A DNA stretch of 64,000 nucleotides from positions 372,001 through 436,000 of the forward strand of contig NW_026570251.1 of assembly GCF_019649055.1 (NCBI RefSeq), given 5' to 3'. The translations under genes were made by a program, and so were the position numbers. Position 1 is the first letter of the stretch; each line of letters starts with the position of its first letter. This DNA is from Paramacrobiotus metropolitanus (Eukaryota; Tardigrada; Eutardigrada; Parachela; Macrobiotidae). Under the pieces are notes generated by a model, which was not told where the DNA came from, did no database searches, and saw only the letters and a program-made list of their open reading frames with translations. Positions 24,586 through 35,337 of the stretch are shown here, piece by piece.

Positions 24586-26088
24586 ACTAGAGATCATATA
24601 TTTTTCTTGGTTAAAAAAGTGTCTAGTACAATTTTTTTTGAGACGTCTTTTTGGAAAGTTGCTCACAGTAAATAATCTTGCTAGGAAATCTAAATTTAGC
24701 TGTTATTTTAAGAAAACGCGTTGACTTTTGATATTATTGCAATAACGTTTGTGCCGGTACAGGTTTTAATTAGGAAGGCTTCGAAAACGTAATTAAAGCT
24801 TTACTTTCCTTCAAAGTTTGTACAACTTAAAAACTGTCAAAGCCATTAAAAAATTCTGTTGACACAGATCAATAATTTCGGATCCTCTTAGTTACAGATA
24901 ACTGCGCAAACGGCGAGCCAATTGAGTGATCCAACGATTTGGTGTTCACGCAAGCGTCTACCGTCGCAACTGTTTCATCATCCTGTGGCTTCTGAGCTAC
25001 ATGCCAGTGTACCAAAGAAACCCGAGGAGATGCAGCTTGTCTTTTTTCTTACGCGTACCATGAGCTGCCCCGTTGAAACTTAGAAATCTGTCGCTTAATT
25101 ACTCACGTATTTACCATTGAGGAATTTTACTTTACTGTTTGTTCCGTGTTTTGCTGTCTGCTAATACTGCGCCACTGAAATTAACAGCGTTGCCGACTTT
25201 ATCTATGTTTTTACTCTAACACTTTTATACAGAAAATTTGCTAAACTGCATCAGTTCGCTTGCTAGCAATTGAGTTCGTATTCATCCTTTTTTGTACGAG
25301 TTACCATCGTGGCCATTCCGCCTAAAAAATTTTGAAAGTGTGTTACCACTTACGAACACTTCGAAACCAATTAGTATTTATGACAAATTATTATGGCGGT
25401 AATATCAGTAACAAGAAACGGCTCCGACTCCGTTATTTTGTGGTTTAAAAGCGCTTTCAAAATAGCTTTGTCTGAGCACAATGCATTAGCTTCTTGCCGG
25501 GTAAAGGCAGTATCGCTCTATGTCCGTTTGTTCTCTTGCCGACAGTCATAGGTGCTCCTTACAATTTACACGAACTTAGCAACCGCAAATTCTCGACCGC
25601 AAAAAGAATGCAGCAAAAGGTCAGCACATTTGAAGCACCCCTTCTAGTGTAACGACAATAACAAGTTTCTTTCTCCACTACCGAATCGCTAAACTACGTT
25701 AACGAGCACTATTATTTTCACGTTATACAAATTGTATACATCTCTAACGACTTCAAAAGGAATTTATTGAAAGGTCAGTTGGCTCAAAATTTTACTTAAG
25801 TGTTCGATTATTATGGCTATTTTCGCTACAACATAACTTCGATACTACAACATAACTTTGACCACGAGGCAGCAATCCTGATATTTTTCGTTGTTCACAA
25901 ATTTGATAATAACCTTTATAAGTATCATGGTACGAGTGCAAACTATGCACCAGAACAAAACGGCGTTTACAAAAGAAACACTTTCTCTATGCTATCCTGA
26001 GGGATCGGAGATCGTACCCATTACACAAATCGCGTTTCCCCGTTGGATTTGCATAGATATTCGTTGTTTATAAAACTCTTTTCGCCCG
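24586..26088. other. Gene-free stretch after the MULE
   Basis: AT-rich, nothing recognised. The right-hand terminal repeat of the MULE, if it survives, should lie here, but I could not find an inverted match to the sequence left of 13.5 kb by eye. Confidence 0.45.
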
Positions 26089-26620
26089 CTATTGGCCGGT
26101 TGAAGTCGCTATACCATTTTCAACCGTTTCTACTAGCTTTTTAGTACCGTCTCCAAAAGGTCCGTAAATTTCGAAGGCTGCAGCAACGAAATCGTATCTT
26201 GTTTGCATTCAGGCGTGTTTCGCTAGTTTCTTCCTTTCAGCGAGTTTGGCTGCTGCGCCGGCGTTCACGGAAGTGCGCTCGATATAGGAGGCCGCCAGTG
26301 TGTCCACGCAGGTCACATCAACTGCAAGCGGTTTTCCGCGCTTCCACGGTATGAGGGTGATCACATCCGGCCTCTTCTTATCTTCCAGCGATAGACCTTT
26401 CACAAATTTCATTTCACTGAGAGGTATTGGAACAGCTCCCTTAAATGCCATTTTAAACTGGCACTTGGACAACCGGGAGTGCAATATGTCGCCGCAAATA
26501 AATTCGACGCGTGAATTTTTGCCATAAAGACGCTTCAACGCGGAACGTACGAAAGCTGCGACATTTCGGTTTTTTGCATTCTGGACCGAATTGCTTTGAA
26601 ACATTTCATCTCTGTGATCT
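26089..26620 (-). pseudogene. Non-LTR retrotransposon relic: C-terminal endonuclease domain
   Basis: Minus-strand fragment matching the last domain of the retrotransposon at 32.6-35.3 kb. Shared blocks are KRPDVITLIPWKRGKPLAVD with VTCVDTLAASYI (compare RRPDGVSQLPWRNGRRLAWD with VTCVDTLALSNV) and, after an in-frame TGA at about 26216, RYDFVAAAFEIYGPFG (compare EYDFVALAFETFGVVG). The PD...D pattern suits a restriction-enzyme-like endonuclease. No reverse transcriptase part is present. It is a 3' fragment with a nonsense mutation, diverged from the neighbour, so it is a different, older insertion. Confidence 0.75.
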
Positions 26621-26659
26621 CTTGATGCGAGCAATCCACAGCAAAACAAATTGATCCGG

Positions 26660-27200
26660 ATAGCTTTCAAGTTTTCTTTGTTTTCTTCTTCGGTTTTCCT
26701 ATATTTCTTAAGTTTGCATACCTTTATGCTTTCGTCTTTTTCGGTTTGTTTTGTGTTTCTTGTTTTCGTATGCTTTCTTATGTTGTCCTTCGTTTCATGT
26801 TTTCTAAACTTTCCTAGGTTTCTCTTAGGTTTCTTAAGTTTTCCTAAGTTTGCGTTGAGCTTTTAGGTGTTCTCAGGTTTCACCTCTCTTAGCTTTATTT
26901 CGTTTTTATGGCTGTTTTACTATGCATAGAAGTAGCAAAGCATTGTGTGCAAGATGACATGGTTGTTTCTCAAATCGGCCTCTCAATGAATTATCTAGGC
27001 GCCTAACAGCCTCGTGAAGAAGTGTTTCTTGGCGTACTGTCTTGCAACGAAATGTCGCGCGGCGAGATGACCTTTGCGGCGAGATGTCTGCTACCAAATA
27101 TACTTCGACTAATTGTACTCGGCAAAATGTCCCGGTGCCAACTGAGAATCTTGGGACGGCCTCCAGTACGAAATCTTCCTTTTACTAGTAGCTGCAAAGT
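26660..27200 (+). repeat. T-rich degenerate simple repeats
   Basis: About 26670-26880 is a pyrimidine-rich tract built on GTTTTCTTAGGTTT-like words, which gives a spurious Phe/Ser-rich open frame. About 27020-27140 has a looser GGCGAGATG/GGCAAAATGTC repetition on one strand. Neither looks coding. Confidence 0.5.
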
Positions 27201-27652
27201 TACAGTTATTTAGCGCTGCATATTTAAAGTAAATGAGAACGCTCATGGCAGAGGTTAGGCATTCACGGCAGAGTGCTCGATCGCGGCATTAGAAAACAGT
27301 AAACAAAGCCTTCCTGACGTTTATGAATTATAGCTGCGTTTTCGACTTATTGCGTGGAATGCTAAACAAAAGCTAAGAAAACCATAAAAATTAAAAGGTT
27401 TCTCTGTGTGAGCCAGCTACTATCTTTTAACAAAAATTTTTAATTTTTTAAACTCGCCAACACCGTAGACTATGAGAGATCATGTCACACAGAATGTGTC
27501 TCTTCTATGGACAAGCTTTTGCGTTTGACAGCCCATGGCATTACTAAAGGATCACACTGTTTAATGAGGCTAGGTATCCAAAAGATCCAGATATTTGATT
27601 ATGAACTACTCAAAATACTTCTAAAGGGCATGCAAGTCTTAAATTTAAGAGG

Positions 27653-28330
27653 GACCGGTCACCACCTCCCCCTCATAAAAATTTCATATTTTGTTTAAAG
27701 ACAGATGTGGCGAACACTTAAGAAATACTTTTGTCGGCAATGGTTCAGTGGTCGTGGCCAAAAATAAAGTGCCGTATGTATTGTCAGTGTACCGTACATT
27801 GTATTGGCAATACATACGGGACCGCGATCCGTATTACCTGTTATCACTGCATTTGCAAGCTTGCATCTTGACTACTAATTCTTAATTTTGGGTTTTACGA
27901 CATGCCGTCTTTAAAATCTAACCGGTAGTCGATTTGATTTAATTGCACGGCTTATCTCTAAATTCTTCTCTGTGTTGCACCACGCGCGCGATTCTGGCAA
28001 GTACAAAGAGTTCACAAAACTTTTACATTCTCAAGCCAGGCAGTAAAAAATAAAATCTGTTGAAGTAAAAATCAAACCAGACGTTTTCACCAGTCCGATG
28101 AACACCGTTTAATGAGAATACATACATACTTCATACGTACATTGGCCAATATAGTTTAAGTGCCGTATGTACAGCCAGTGCACTAGCACAATACATACGG
28201 CAGTTAAATTAGTTTTTGGCCACGTCTACTGGACCATTGCCGACGAAAATACTTTTTTAAGTATTCTCAATACCTACCCTGTCTTTAAGCAATATACGAA
28301 ATTTTTCTGAGGGGGGAGGCGGTGACCGGG
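27653..28330. mobile_element. Foldback (MITE-like) element with nested hairpins
   Basis: The outer ends are inverted copies: ACCGGTCACCACCTCCCCCT near 27654 and, reversed, the same with GCC at 28310-28330. They are followed inward by TTTAAAGACAG, CGTCGGCAATGG and GTGGCCAAAAA blocks on both arms (about 200 bp each). Each arm holds its own smaller hairpin made of GTGCCGTATGTATTG and CAATACATACGG. The central spacer is about 280 bp. No open frame is associated, so this is a non-autonomous DNA element by structure. Confidence 0.75.
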
Positions 28331-28407
28331 CCCTGGGTAGTTAGTTGTCGCCTTGTCGGTAGCAATCTAGCTAACAGAAAGGTGTTTGAAAAATTAAAAA
28401 TAAACTG

Positions 28408-28592
28408 CGGCAAAATAGCGTACTAGCTATTCCAACGGAGGCTGCGGCAAAATAGCCAACAAGCTATTTCGCCAACCATAGTGCGGCAAAATAGCCAACT
28501 GGCTATCCCGACGCACTGTGCGGCAAAATAGCCTGAGGGCTATTCCAACCCTTATTGTTATACTGCGGCAAAATAGCCATAGCCATAAGTAA
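28408..28592. repeat. Tandem hairpin repeat cluster (right), 5 units
   Basis: Five units beginning GCGGCAAAATAGCC (near 28408, 28443, 28481, 28518 and 28564), each followed by a short return such as AACTGGCTAT or TGAGGGCTATT. This is the same family as the 8.4-kb cluster in the opposite orientation. Units are 36-46 bp. No gene overlaps. Confidence 0.8.
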
Positions 28593-29290
28593 ATGCATGT
28601 TCTGATATACCGCATGGTCGAAAGACTGCATTACCGCTTCACTTCAGCCCAAATTCGTAATAGTCCGGATAAAGATACGACTCTCGGTCAACTAGTGGTG
28701 TAGGCCCACGAATCACTTTCCGCTTTACCTTGGTTCATGATAATTGGTAAAGCGTTATTTCATGCCCTTTACCTTACGCTGCAAGAAATTTCGAATTATT
28801 TTTACCATTTTCAATAGAATTTCTGGCAGCTTTTGCGGGGAAAACGTTGGTTGGCTAAGCGCGAAAATCGGCATCTGACATAATTTTTAACCCGTCACCT
28901 TGCTCAATTACTTTAAGAAATTTCAAGCAGTTTATACAGCAAGTTATTTCCCCATCTATTGGGTTCTCGAGCTCTTAGTTTCTCTTCCGCCCAAGTGAGT
29001 CAAACTCGCCTATGCTTAAGACGGATAAAGAATAAAAACCATATTGATGCATCATTTAACGTGATACATAACAGAAAACGCCAAAACTTTTTTGACAGGT
29101 TCTTTAATGCGCAAACTTTTACCGTGTTTACATGGCAATACCAAAGAAAGTGCTGTCGGGATACATCAACTGAAAATAATGATCAGAATCAGTAGTTAAG
29201 TATGTAGTAATGAATTGTTGAAAAGATTTGACATTGTCAAACAATTTTGCCAGGAGCCAGTATACTCTACTGCACATGGTCCAGTAAACA

Positions 29291-30762
29291 TTAACCCACT
29301 GACGCCCATTGGTGTTGGGGCGCAACAGGGTCTTCAAAATGTTTTTCTCAATGAACAAGAGCAATTAATCAATATCTGATAGCGTAATTAGCGTTACGAG
29401 ACCTTACAGCAGCAATAAAAAAACAAACCAAACTGGAATCAAAAGTCCCTCAAGAACCACGAGGTCGCGAAAGTTGCTAATTTCGAACTTTCTGACCTCC
29501 CGAAAGTCCTGCTAATTAACTAATTAGTCACTGAGTCAATTAATTTGAAATAATTCAGTAAAGTACTATCAGTGATGCTTTATTAAAAAATAACAAGCAG
29601 CGGTTCTGAAAGTTAAACAGTGGATGGCCACAGTCCATCGAAAACTCGTGTTGCGTGCAGACACCATTGGGCATGTATGGTCCTGAAGTACGGGCGGGCG
29701 CAATTTCGACACTCTTATGATTATGTAAATCGGATAAGGTCTTGTTGGTTCGGTCTTCTAACATGCTGAACATGGTTCTGCTTGCCAGAACTTTTTCAAA
29801 AACAATTTAGTTGGGCGGCACCCTGGGCGGTCGGCTATGGCCCTCAGACGAACGAATCGGTGGTCGTTTCTGGACAATCAAACCTTCAAGATAACCGAGC
29901 GTGGTAACCTTGTTTCGTAGTAATCTGCAATAGTGAATTACCACTTTAATCGGCATGACAACCCTGCAGTCTGCCTTACGCCTCGTGCGATCTACTGCAG
30001 TTTACAACTTTACACGAACCGGACCTTACAGCGGTGTAGGCTTGCAGGAAAAACTACGTCGGGATGATACTCCAATAGGCACATGGCCGGTAGTGTGCAG
30101 TGACCTTTGCGCCAGGTGTGTTATTAACATTCGGCCGATGCTGAGTTCATGATGGCGGCTGCTGCTTCCAGGACTGCTGATGTGGATTTTAGCGAATCAT
30201 TTCCGCACGTACTACTAGTCCGTCATCGCTGATTTCCGATCCAAACGCCGCAGCTACATCCATAAAAGTGCAATCATGCACCATGCATGCAGTGTAAAAG
30301 CAGCTCGGCGTGGCATAACGACTGTTACGGGATGTCTTATGCGAAAAGTAATGTTGTTTTGAGAATTGGGTTGTTGAAAATCGCTGTATTTGTTGTGTCC
30401 AGTTACCCCCAATTACTTCATCATGCAAAATCCGTTTCTTTTATTTTCCAGTTTTGCTGACCAATGGTCAGTTTACTGACCACTGCAATACCCTTGTTTT
30501 GAAGCCCTCTTTATGGACTATACGATAAACGTTTTTGTTTCGGTCAGCTGCTGTTCGCCGAATTATTTTAGAATTAAACGTTTTCATGACTAGGACCATC
30601 TGCGCCCAATGGTGTCGCTAAACACCCATGTCACGGCCGGTGACCTATGGTCAGTACAGGCACACAAAAAATTCCCTTTCTTAATTGAATTTTTACATCG
30701 GAAAATCCCGGTTTTCACGAGAAAACTCCCACCCGTTCGGGTAGTGAGCGTTGGAGGGTTAA
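29291..30762 (-). mobile_element. TTAA-ended piggyBac-like element, copy 2 (inverted)
   Basis: The element is bounded by TTAACCCACTGACGCCCA at 29291 and, reading inward from 30762 on the minus strand, TTAACCCTCCAACGCTCA. These terminal inverted repeats match at about 14 of 18 bases. The body is an inverted, diverged copy of 8802-10326: the blocks GAAAACCGGGATTTTCCGATG, ACTGACCATAGGTCA, ATTGCGCCCGCCCGT and ACTAATTAGTTAATTAGCA occur in the same order. Length is 1472 bp. There is no intact transposase; the plus-strand frame at 29955-30152 is open but shows no catalytic motif I can defend. The divergence of roughly a quarter of positions (by eye) argues for two old, separate insertions. Confidence 0.72.
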
Positions 30763-30820
30763 TCAGCATTCAGCAGTATTAACAGAAGGGCGACTGAAAA
30801 AATTGGTGCTATTCAAACAT

Positions 30821-32456
30821 TTACAAGTTCAATTGCATACGTTTTTTTTGCGTCATTAAGAAAACAAGCACAGCGAATCCTATTGCGGCGATCCCCACAA
30901 ACTTAGCCATGATTGCCTCAGTGACCTTTTCCGCGCTTTCGCAACTTTTGATCTCAGCGGCAGCGGACGGCATCAAGTTCCGCTTGAATCCGTTCACTGA
31001 ATTTCGAATTCGCATGCGTCCCGTACTGAGTACATAAACCGTTTCTTCCTTTAACGTGTCCAGTTCTAGCTGCTCAGCCAGCTCCAGATACTTTGCTGCA
31101 TTTTCCAAGGTGACATTATCGGTCAGCATCAATTCGCAAAAGCACCGTAGATCCGCAACAGCGTACTTATCAGCCATGATCAAAGCCTTTTCCGCATTAT
31201 CGCGGTTGATTTTTCCCGTTTCACATCCGTAAAGATAGTCACGCAGGATGGCAACACTTTCTCCATCGACATCACTCACTTCACACCGCGCACGTTGCTT
31301 TTCTTTCGTGTTATGCGTTAGCATGGCGGCAAAAACCGGTGACTGCGCCATCAGCAGACAGCGATGCATAGGGAATTCTTGCCCGTCACAGGAACGAATG
31401 ACAAAGTCCGCAGAATGCTGAGCAGGTTTTCCAGGAAGCATGCCAACCAAACGCTGGCAGAATTTCTGCCGGTAGACTTCTTGATGTGGCTGCAGGGTGT
31501 ACACGCGAAATGTTTCGGATGTAATTTCCACTGTGGCGTCCAAGACGATAGTTATGGAGTCGTCCTGAATTTTCTCAGAGAAGTCCGCATGGGGAATTAT
31601 TTTATGGCTTCCCCAAGCGGTTTGCCCATTGCAGAAGGTTCGCGTGTATGGATCCTTATGCGAAAATATTTCCGTCATGGATTTCCCCGTGCTCACGCTA
31701 CGAAATAATAAAGGGGGGTTGCTAAAATTCTTAATGCCAATTATTTTGTGGAGTTTTAAAAAAATAAAGACCAATACAGTTAACTAAATTTGCTACAGAT
31801 CTAAGAAGCACTGCGTAAACCCATGCATCGGATTTAGCTAGTGTCTAACCAGGGCAAATATTCCGCCTTCAAATCCATAAAATCTGATTTTTTGCCGAAA
31901 GGTCACGCCCGTTATGATCTTAGCAACAGAAAATATTTTTTTAAGTATATTACGTAGGTATACTACCTTTCTGCAAAAATTTAGATTTTCTGGATCTGGA
32001 GACGGAATATGTGCCCTGATAAGCCCACGTTTTCATACCTATAGAGACTGTACTTTACGTATATCTGTATGACTGTATCCGCAGACCTCGCAGGCTCATA
32101 CAGCAGGAAAATCCATTTTTTCCGCGCATAACTCACCTTATTCTAAATCCTGCAGGGAACTGCTTAGGTCCTGTATATGATTTCGAGTCGAGGTTCGTAT
32201 CCGTCAAATACAAATAAGCCGCCAGGGTTTTGTCGCTTGCATTGTTCGGGTCCACACGGCACGATCTGACTCCAATGCGCCAGCGCCCATCGCAGTTGCT
32301 AACACACAGCTCCTCCATGGTAATACCGGCATTAAAAATTATAGCAGTTTCGTTACGATGTAGTGATACGCCTTCTATAGTCCACCGTAGAATAAACTTG
32401 ATCTGGTAGCGATCAGTATGCTCTCGCACGACGACTGGGGACTCGACACGCGCCAT
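30821..32456 (-). CDS. MATH-BTB (SPOP-like) protein with C-terminal membrane anchor
   Basis: Two exons, 32456-32137 and 31697-30821 (398 aa), joined by a 439-nt intron with donor ATAAG|GTGAGT and acceptor TTTCGTAG in phase 2. An alternative acceptor at about 31722 would add eight residues. The MATH domain is at about residues 1-155 (WTIEGVSLHR, GRWRIGVRSC, TAWGSHKIIPHADF). The BTB domain is at about 190-300: SADFVIRSCDGQEFPMHRCL, LMAQSPVFAAML, then the BACK-like start LRCFCELMLTDNVTLENAAK. By family these proteins bind substrates through MATH and recruit Cullin3 through BTB. A hydrophobic segment FVGIAAIGFAVLVFLMT followed by QKKR ends the protein and predicts a tail anchor, which is unusual for SPOP-like proteins. 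The ATG is chosen as the first in frame before the MATH domain. The gene starts about 150 bp from the 3' end of the retrotransposon. Confidence 0.87.
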
Positions 32457-32599
32457 GATGAGAGTAAAATATTGAAAAGTGGAAAAAATACACAACGCAC
32501 ACGGTATGTGTACTGAAGTTCGACGTTATAGAAAAAATTAGAGTTCATACGACGAAATTTTATACGAGTATACAATCTATATTTTGAATGTGTATAGTC

Positions 32600-35337
32600 C
32601 CGCTTGTTACTTTTATTGGTTTAGTTGGCAAACATAGTTATAAGCATCACATTCGGGAACATTACAAAACAAAATAAACAGCATTAAGACCGTCCGAACG
32701 TGGAACGGTCGACGTTACAGACAGCGCATTTCCCCGCTGTATTTCAATGCTAAGCCGTTGCAACAAAAACTCGAAAGAGCGTCGTTCTCCAGTAGCATCC
32801 ATTATCCGCTTGCCCAGTTCGCGCAGAAACTTCAAACATGCTGGGCCAACGACACCAAAGGTCTCAAAAGCTAACGCAACAAAATCGTACTCGTCAGCTA
32901 AATACTCGTATTTCCGGCGCTTCTCTTCTTCCGCTTTTTTGGCCGCTTCACCCGCCTTTGTACTGCTGCTGATTACATTAGACAGGGCCAACGTGTCCAC
33001 GCACGTCACATCCCAGGCAAGTCTCCTTCCATTTCTCCAAGGCAGCTGTGATACACCATCCGGTCGCCGCTCATCCACGTCGCTAGTCCCTCGTGGTTCG
33101 AGTACAGCCGGTGTATTAGCGGTTACCAAGCTTCTCCGAATCACTTCATTCAAAGACGAATGTCGCATGAAACGTCCTGCGCTCTTTTTGCATGAGAGCC
33201 CATGATGGCCAAATTCGTCCACGGGCAAACGACAGTCAGTGCACAGGTGAGAACTGCAAATAGGCGCACCAATACGTAGTCCGACCGCTACACGGAAGCT
33301 CTCATCCGACATCAAGGTTCCAAGAGAAGGCACGGGTAGAGCGTTCAGCCATTTCCCCGATTCCGGCTGCGCAACTGCAAGCAAACGCGCACAGTGGGTT
33401 ACGTCATTCGCGAAAGTATTCACAATAACTTCACAAGTTTTCTTCACTAAAGCGGCATCCCACACTTTCTGCGATCGCCGAACATTTTCCGCTGGTAGCT
33501 CAGCACCCGAGGCTGTTTGCCACAACTGGTGCACCAAGTCATAGCACTCCGTTGCAGTGGTGATGTCTGAGACCACGGACGATGTGGCATAAACCGAAGC
33601 CAAATAGGCTGGAGTTGCTAGTTCTGCCACACGTCGGATCCCCAACCCACCACTGGAAACGGGGAGCGATGCTTGAGCCCACGTTAACCCATCCATTTTA
33701 ACGTTCGTGACTGCCTCTAAAGCCGATTTGCCCACGCTATCAAACTGATCTAATTCGTCGCCGCACAGCCAGGTTGGACTTGCACGAAGTAGATAATTCA
33801 TTTTAGGAACACAGATACACGTCCGCAAAAGGAAATAAGCCTGATGTGCAGGCAGTATACTTAGCTTTGAGGAAAGTCTCTGTAGATCTTGAGCCTTTTG
33901 GAGAATTGCATCAGGAATCGCCGCCTGCAAAGAGGAGCGCCGAGCAGTAATAGTTCACTTTCAGCAGGCTGCAGAAATTCCGGATGGCACTTAGCAAACG
34001 CTTCGCGTACGATTTCGCGTTCCTCTGATGTGCCACCGAATACAAAAAATTCACATTTAGCTAAATTTAGTTGTAGGCCATACTCTTCTGCTGTGGCAGT
34101 GATTTTTGCAATATCACTCAGTAAGTCAGCTAGGTTGCCACCGACAATACCATCATCCAGATACCAGGCATTCAAAGGCGACACCAATGACAATATTAGC
34201 GATAATATTAATAGACAGAATAGTAAAGGGCCTAAAGGATCTCCCTGTTGCACGCCTGCTTGGGATTGAATATCCCATTCCACCAAAAACTAGACTGCTG
34301 GGATCGCGGTAACATTGGTTAACAAAATGGGCATATTCTGGGAGCTCTGACTGAACACACTGCATCATCTTATCACGGTGAATTGTGTTAAAAGCGTTGC
34401 GAAAGTCGAATTTTACGAGAACTTGCACTTCATCTGCAGGTGTCGTGACAAAACGTCGTGCTGCATGTACTACGGCCTCGCAACCGCCAGGAGTACCGAA
34501 ACCCATTTGTTTTGGTCTAAGCTTTTCGCCCATCTGCTGCTGTACACGTTTCACCACAATCTTAGCTGCAATACGACGTATTGTGCTACCAACTGCTATT
34601 GGTCTTATCCCACCCCCTTTTTTATTCAGCGCTGTTAAATTTGCCCCGTAGAGTACTGGCAAAATTTCTTTGGGAACACGGCCGGAAAACATGAGATCTG
34701 CTAACAGTGCTAACTGCTCACACAGCTGGGCGGAACTGTCATTCGCGATGTTAGTTATCAGGTCCTTAAAGTGTTGTGGTCGAAATCCATCAAGACCACC
34801 AGCTGAATCATTTGGAAAGCTAATAATTGCTTCGAAAATTTCTTTTTGCATTACACGGCTAATTTGTACACTCTGAGCAGATGACAATGGTGGGTAGCGA
34901 GCATCCGGGTTAACACCCGGATGTTTTTTCTGCAATTCAGCGAAAGTGGCTGCTGTGCGCGGTGCCAAGGCGTCCTCGGAACAAAGAACGCGAACAGCAC
35001 CAGAAACGTCGCCATTTTGAATTTTTCCCTGCACAAATTTTTGTAAATCGAAAGACCGTTGTGGCTTTGTGGGTGCAACGGGAACATCTCTTACACCTGA
35101 CTCAAACTTAGCTATATTCGACTTGATCAGCGTAGCAAGTGACTGACTACGGTCGTTCTTGGTTTTTCCCGGCAGACGAAAAACATAATAAGCGAAAGTT
35201 AGCAGTGCTTCCCACGACTGCGCTGAATTCTCCGTAACACATCGAGAAATTACATGTGTGAGAGCCGTAGCAACTGCTCTACGTGCCCCTTTAGGTATTC
35301 GCTTAACCAGTCTACAGTTGGTTTTAAGAAAATTTTA
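32600..35337 (-). mobile_element. 5'-truncated non-LTR retrotransposon: reverse transcriptase + RLE endonuclease
   Basis: Read on the minus strand. The frame opens at about 35337 after a TAA. It runs through a conserved pre-RT region (KRIPKGARRAVATALTHVIS, SWEALLTFAYYVF) and the RT fingers (SAGGLDGFRPQHFKDLI), with catalytic motif A FDFRNAFNTI and motif C NAWYLDDGIV. After the thumb comes a Cys/His knuckle (CSSHLCTDC, FGHHGLSC), then a restriction-enzyme-like endonuclease (RRPDGVSQLPW, AWDVTCVDTL) to the stop at 32662. An AATAAAA lies near 32615. Two one-base breaks interrupt the frame, at about 34280 (in a TTTTT run before VEWDIQSQAGVQQGDPLG) and about 33935 (LLLGAPL to LQAAIPDAIL). RT copies RNA into DNA at a nick made by the endonuclease. 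The domain order RT-knuckle-RLE fits the early-branching LINE types; I cannot name the clade. It is inactive as read. Confidence 0.85.

Noticed and set aside
26651-26866. Phe/Ser-rich hydrophobic open frame resembling a membrane protein
   Set aside because: Arises from a pyrimidine-rich simple repeat; no start context and no domain.
28427-28615. Minus-strand open frame with Leu-Trp-rich sequence
   Set aside because: It is a translation of the GCGGCAAAATAGCC hairpin array; the repetition LAILPH/LFCR reflects the DNA repeat.
8802-30762. Reading the inverted repeats as terminal repeats of the MULE itself
   Set aside because: Each repeat has its own TTAACCC/GGGTTAA pair of ends and is a complete 1.5-kb element, and MULEs make 8-10-bp target duplications, not TTAA.
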